Part shown: one piece after another, positions 5,551 through 6,473 of the stretch | Position numbering within the stretch: the first letter of the stretch is position 1 | Layout: each line of letters begins with the position of its first letter | Assembly: GCA_018381595.1 (NCBI GenBank) | Contig: JAGZRP010000044.1 | Span: forward strand, 1-6,473 | Direction of reading: 5' to 3' | Length of the DNA stretch: 6,473 bases | DNA from: Bacillota bacterium | GTDB lineage: Bacteria; Bacillota_I; Bacilli_A; RF39; UBA660 | Made by a program: the position numbers and the translations under genes | The notes under the pieces: model-generated | What the model was told of the DNA's origin: nothing | Seen by the model: only the letters and a program-made list of their open reading frames with translations | The model's database searches: none

Positions 5551-6111
5551 TTACTTTTTCATTTCTTTTTCGTAGATTTCTTTTAATTCAGTAAATCTAG
5601 CATGGTGAACGATTTCACGTTGACGCAAAAATGATAATGGTGCTAGTAGGTCTGGATCATCTGTTAAATCTAGTAAATGTTCATAAGTAGCTCGTGCACG
5701 TTGTTCTGCTGCCATGTCATTTTCCAAATCTGCAATTGCATCTCCTGTTGTTTGTATATAAGTGATTGTAAATGGAACTCCATTCGCATCTGTTGGATAT
5801 AATGCATGATCAAATTGTGCATAGTGTCCACCTAATCCAGCTGCTTTTAATTCTTCTGGTGTTGCACCTTTCATTAATTGGTAGATCATCGTACATATCA
5901 TTTCGACGTGTCCTAATTCCTCTGTACCAATATCAGTTAATAATGCTTTTCCTCTTCCATCTGGCATTGTATAACGTTGATTTAAATATTGTAAACTTGC
6001 TGATAATTCACCATATGGTCCACCGTATTGACTTAATAAAAATTTAGCCATTTTCAAGTCCTTTTTACGAACATTGATTGGATATTGTAATCTCTTTTGA
6101 TAAGCAAACAT
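5551..6111 (-). CDS. cotJC: Spore coat protein CotJC, manganese-catalase family
   Basis: A 186-residue ferritin-like four-helix protein, the expected CotJC length. In Bacillus, CotJC is made in the mother cell and placed in the inner spore coat with the other CotJ proteins; its family relates to dimanganese catalases, which break down hydrogen peroxide. Seen: candidate metal ligands in the order E35 (GELSASLQY), E65 and H68 (TEELGHVE), E136 (AAEQRARATYEHL) and H169 (REIVHHARF), matching the E / ExxH / E / H pattern of Mn catalases, so the active site looks complete. The 30-helix GG-PYGE turn and the final LRQREIVHHARF helix are typical. The start is set by a strong AGGAGGT site. The gene lies 11 bases after cotJB and is followed by a terminator, so it is the last gene of the operon. 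Whether it has catalase activity is not shown. Confidence 0.97.
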   Translation of the reverse strand: MFAYQKRLQYPINVRKKDLKMAKFLLSQYGGPYGELSASLQYLNQRYTMPDGRGKALLTDIGTEELGHVEMICTMIYQLMKGATPEELKAAGLGGHYAQFDHALYPTDANGVPFTITYIQTTGDAIADLENDMAAEQRARATYEHLLDLTDDPDLLAPLSFLRQREIVHHARFTELKEIYEKEMKK

Positions 6112-6117
6112 ATAAGT

Positions 6118-6124
6118 ACCTCCT
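6118..6124 (-). promoter_or_regulatory. cotJC ribosome binding site overlapping the cotJB stop
   Basis: AGGAGGT on the minus strand lies six bases before the cotJC ATG. Its first bases overlap the TAG stop codon of cotJB (6125-6123). Ribosomes finishing cotJB would uncover or directly reuse this site, implying coupled translation of the two coat proteins. Confidence 0.85.
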
Positions 6125-6473
6125 AATTATTTTCCCATGGCCATGGGTCATTTACCCAAGTCCAGTCATTTGCTTCGACACCAGTTACAACAAGTGGTCC
6201 GTATACTCTTTGGTATTCGTCCATTGCTTTCATGGCTTCTTTGCTGTACTCTTTGAATAATCTAACTCTTTCTTTATCCATTGGGAAATTATCTAAGTAT
6301 AGATTTAATTCATGTGCAGCAAACGCATAAGCATCTAAATAAGTTAATAACTCTGCTTGCTCGTTCATAGGTTCTACTTGAAATGGTTTTAATCCTTTGT
6401 ACCCCTTATATAAAGATGGAAATAAGTTTCCTCTAATAAGAGCTTCATATGGATCATATAAGTCTTTTTTTCC
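6123..6473 (-). CDS. cotJB: Probable CotJA-CotJB fusion spore coat protein, N-terminus outside the window
   Basis: From the stop at 6123 the frame stays open to the window edge for 116 codons. The last 81 residues, from an internal Met at 6368, are a clear CotJB: LLTYLDAYAFAAHELNLYLD, then FPMDKERVRLFKEY, and the C-terminal VYGPLVV...DWTWVNDPWPWE, with the Trp/Pro-rich end typical of the family. The 35 residues before that Met contain YDPYEALIRGNLFPSLYKGY, which matches the end of CotJA (P-x-E-A-L-x-R-G-x-L-F-P-x-L-Y). There is no stop between the two parts and no Shine-Dalgarno sequence ahead of the internal ATG (only AAGTAGAACCT), so one fused product is the simplest reading. CotJA and CotJB are coat proteins made with CotJC in the mother cell during sporulation; CotJA is needed for CotJC assembly in Bacillus. 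The promoter and CotJA start are not visible. An alternative is independent initiation at 6368. Confidence 0.85.
   Translation of the reverse strand, partial: GKKDLYDPYEALIRGNLFPSLYKGYKGLKPFQVEPMNEQAELLTYLDAYAFAAHELNLYLDNFPMDKERVRLFKEYSKEAMKAMDEYQRVYGPLVVTGVEANDWTWVNDPWPWENN

Noticed and set aside
5772..6260. Two open frames on the plus strand opposite the cotJ genes
   Set aside because: Their products are low-complexity, with no ribosome binding site, and lie opposite firmly identified cotJC and cotJB.
1..6473. CRISPR array, insertion sequence, integrase or phage genes
   Set aside because: No regularly spaced direct repeats, no transposase or integrase frame, and no structural phage genes are visible in any frame.

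Overview
The window is AT-rich chromosomal DNA from a low-GC, endospore-forming Bacillota. The spore claim rests on a cotJ spore-coat operon at the right end. Strong AGGAGG-type ribosome binding sites, a TTG start codon, AT-rich intergenic regions and classical hairpin-plus-U terminators fit that group. The exact lineage (for example Erysipelotrichia or Clostridia) cannot be fixed from the sequence alone.

Left part (1-2903, minus strand): two unrecognised genes read leftwards. The upstream one encodes a 688-residue protein with a SEC-C zinc-binding motif in its middle and a helical C-terminal half that loosely resembles DUF5677. The downstream one (1-684) stays open to the window edge, so it is cut off at its C-terminus. 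It carries its own Cys cluster (C-x3-C-x8-C-x-C). The gap between them holds two AT-rich inverted repeats.

Middle part (2919-3891, minus strand): tRNA-His(GUG) with a good promoter, then a GNAAA-type terminator, then a GNAT acetyltransferase whose ribosome binding site starts only a few bases after that terminator. Downstream of the acetyltransferase is the most intriguing non-coding stretch. About 95 nt run from an extended -10 box to an intrinsic terminator. The stretch folds into nested hairpins whose G-U wobbles make sense only on the minus strand, and it contains two short matches to the 3' end of the neighbouring tRNA-His. It may be an unannotated small RNA, a tRNA-derived remnant, or both.

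Right-middle part (4082-4692, plus strand): two small genes, an 82-residue uncharacterised protein and a 74-residue zinc-ribbon protein (zf-trcl type) with an Asn/Tyr-rich tail. The second has its own sigma-A-like promoter. A hairpin terminator is shared with the converging lipoprotein gene (4732-5463, minus).

Right end (5551-6473, minus strand): the cotJ operon. CotJC is a manganese-catalase-fold coat protein. Upstream of it, a CotJA-like segment is in frame with CotJB with no stop codon between them, so cotJA and cotJB appear to be one fused gene here; its 5' end lies outside the window. The cotJC ribosome binding site overlaps the cotJB stop codon, which implies coupled translation.
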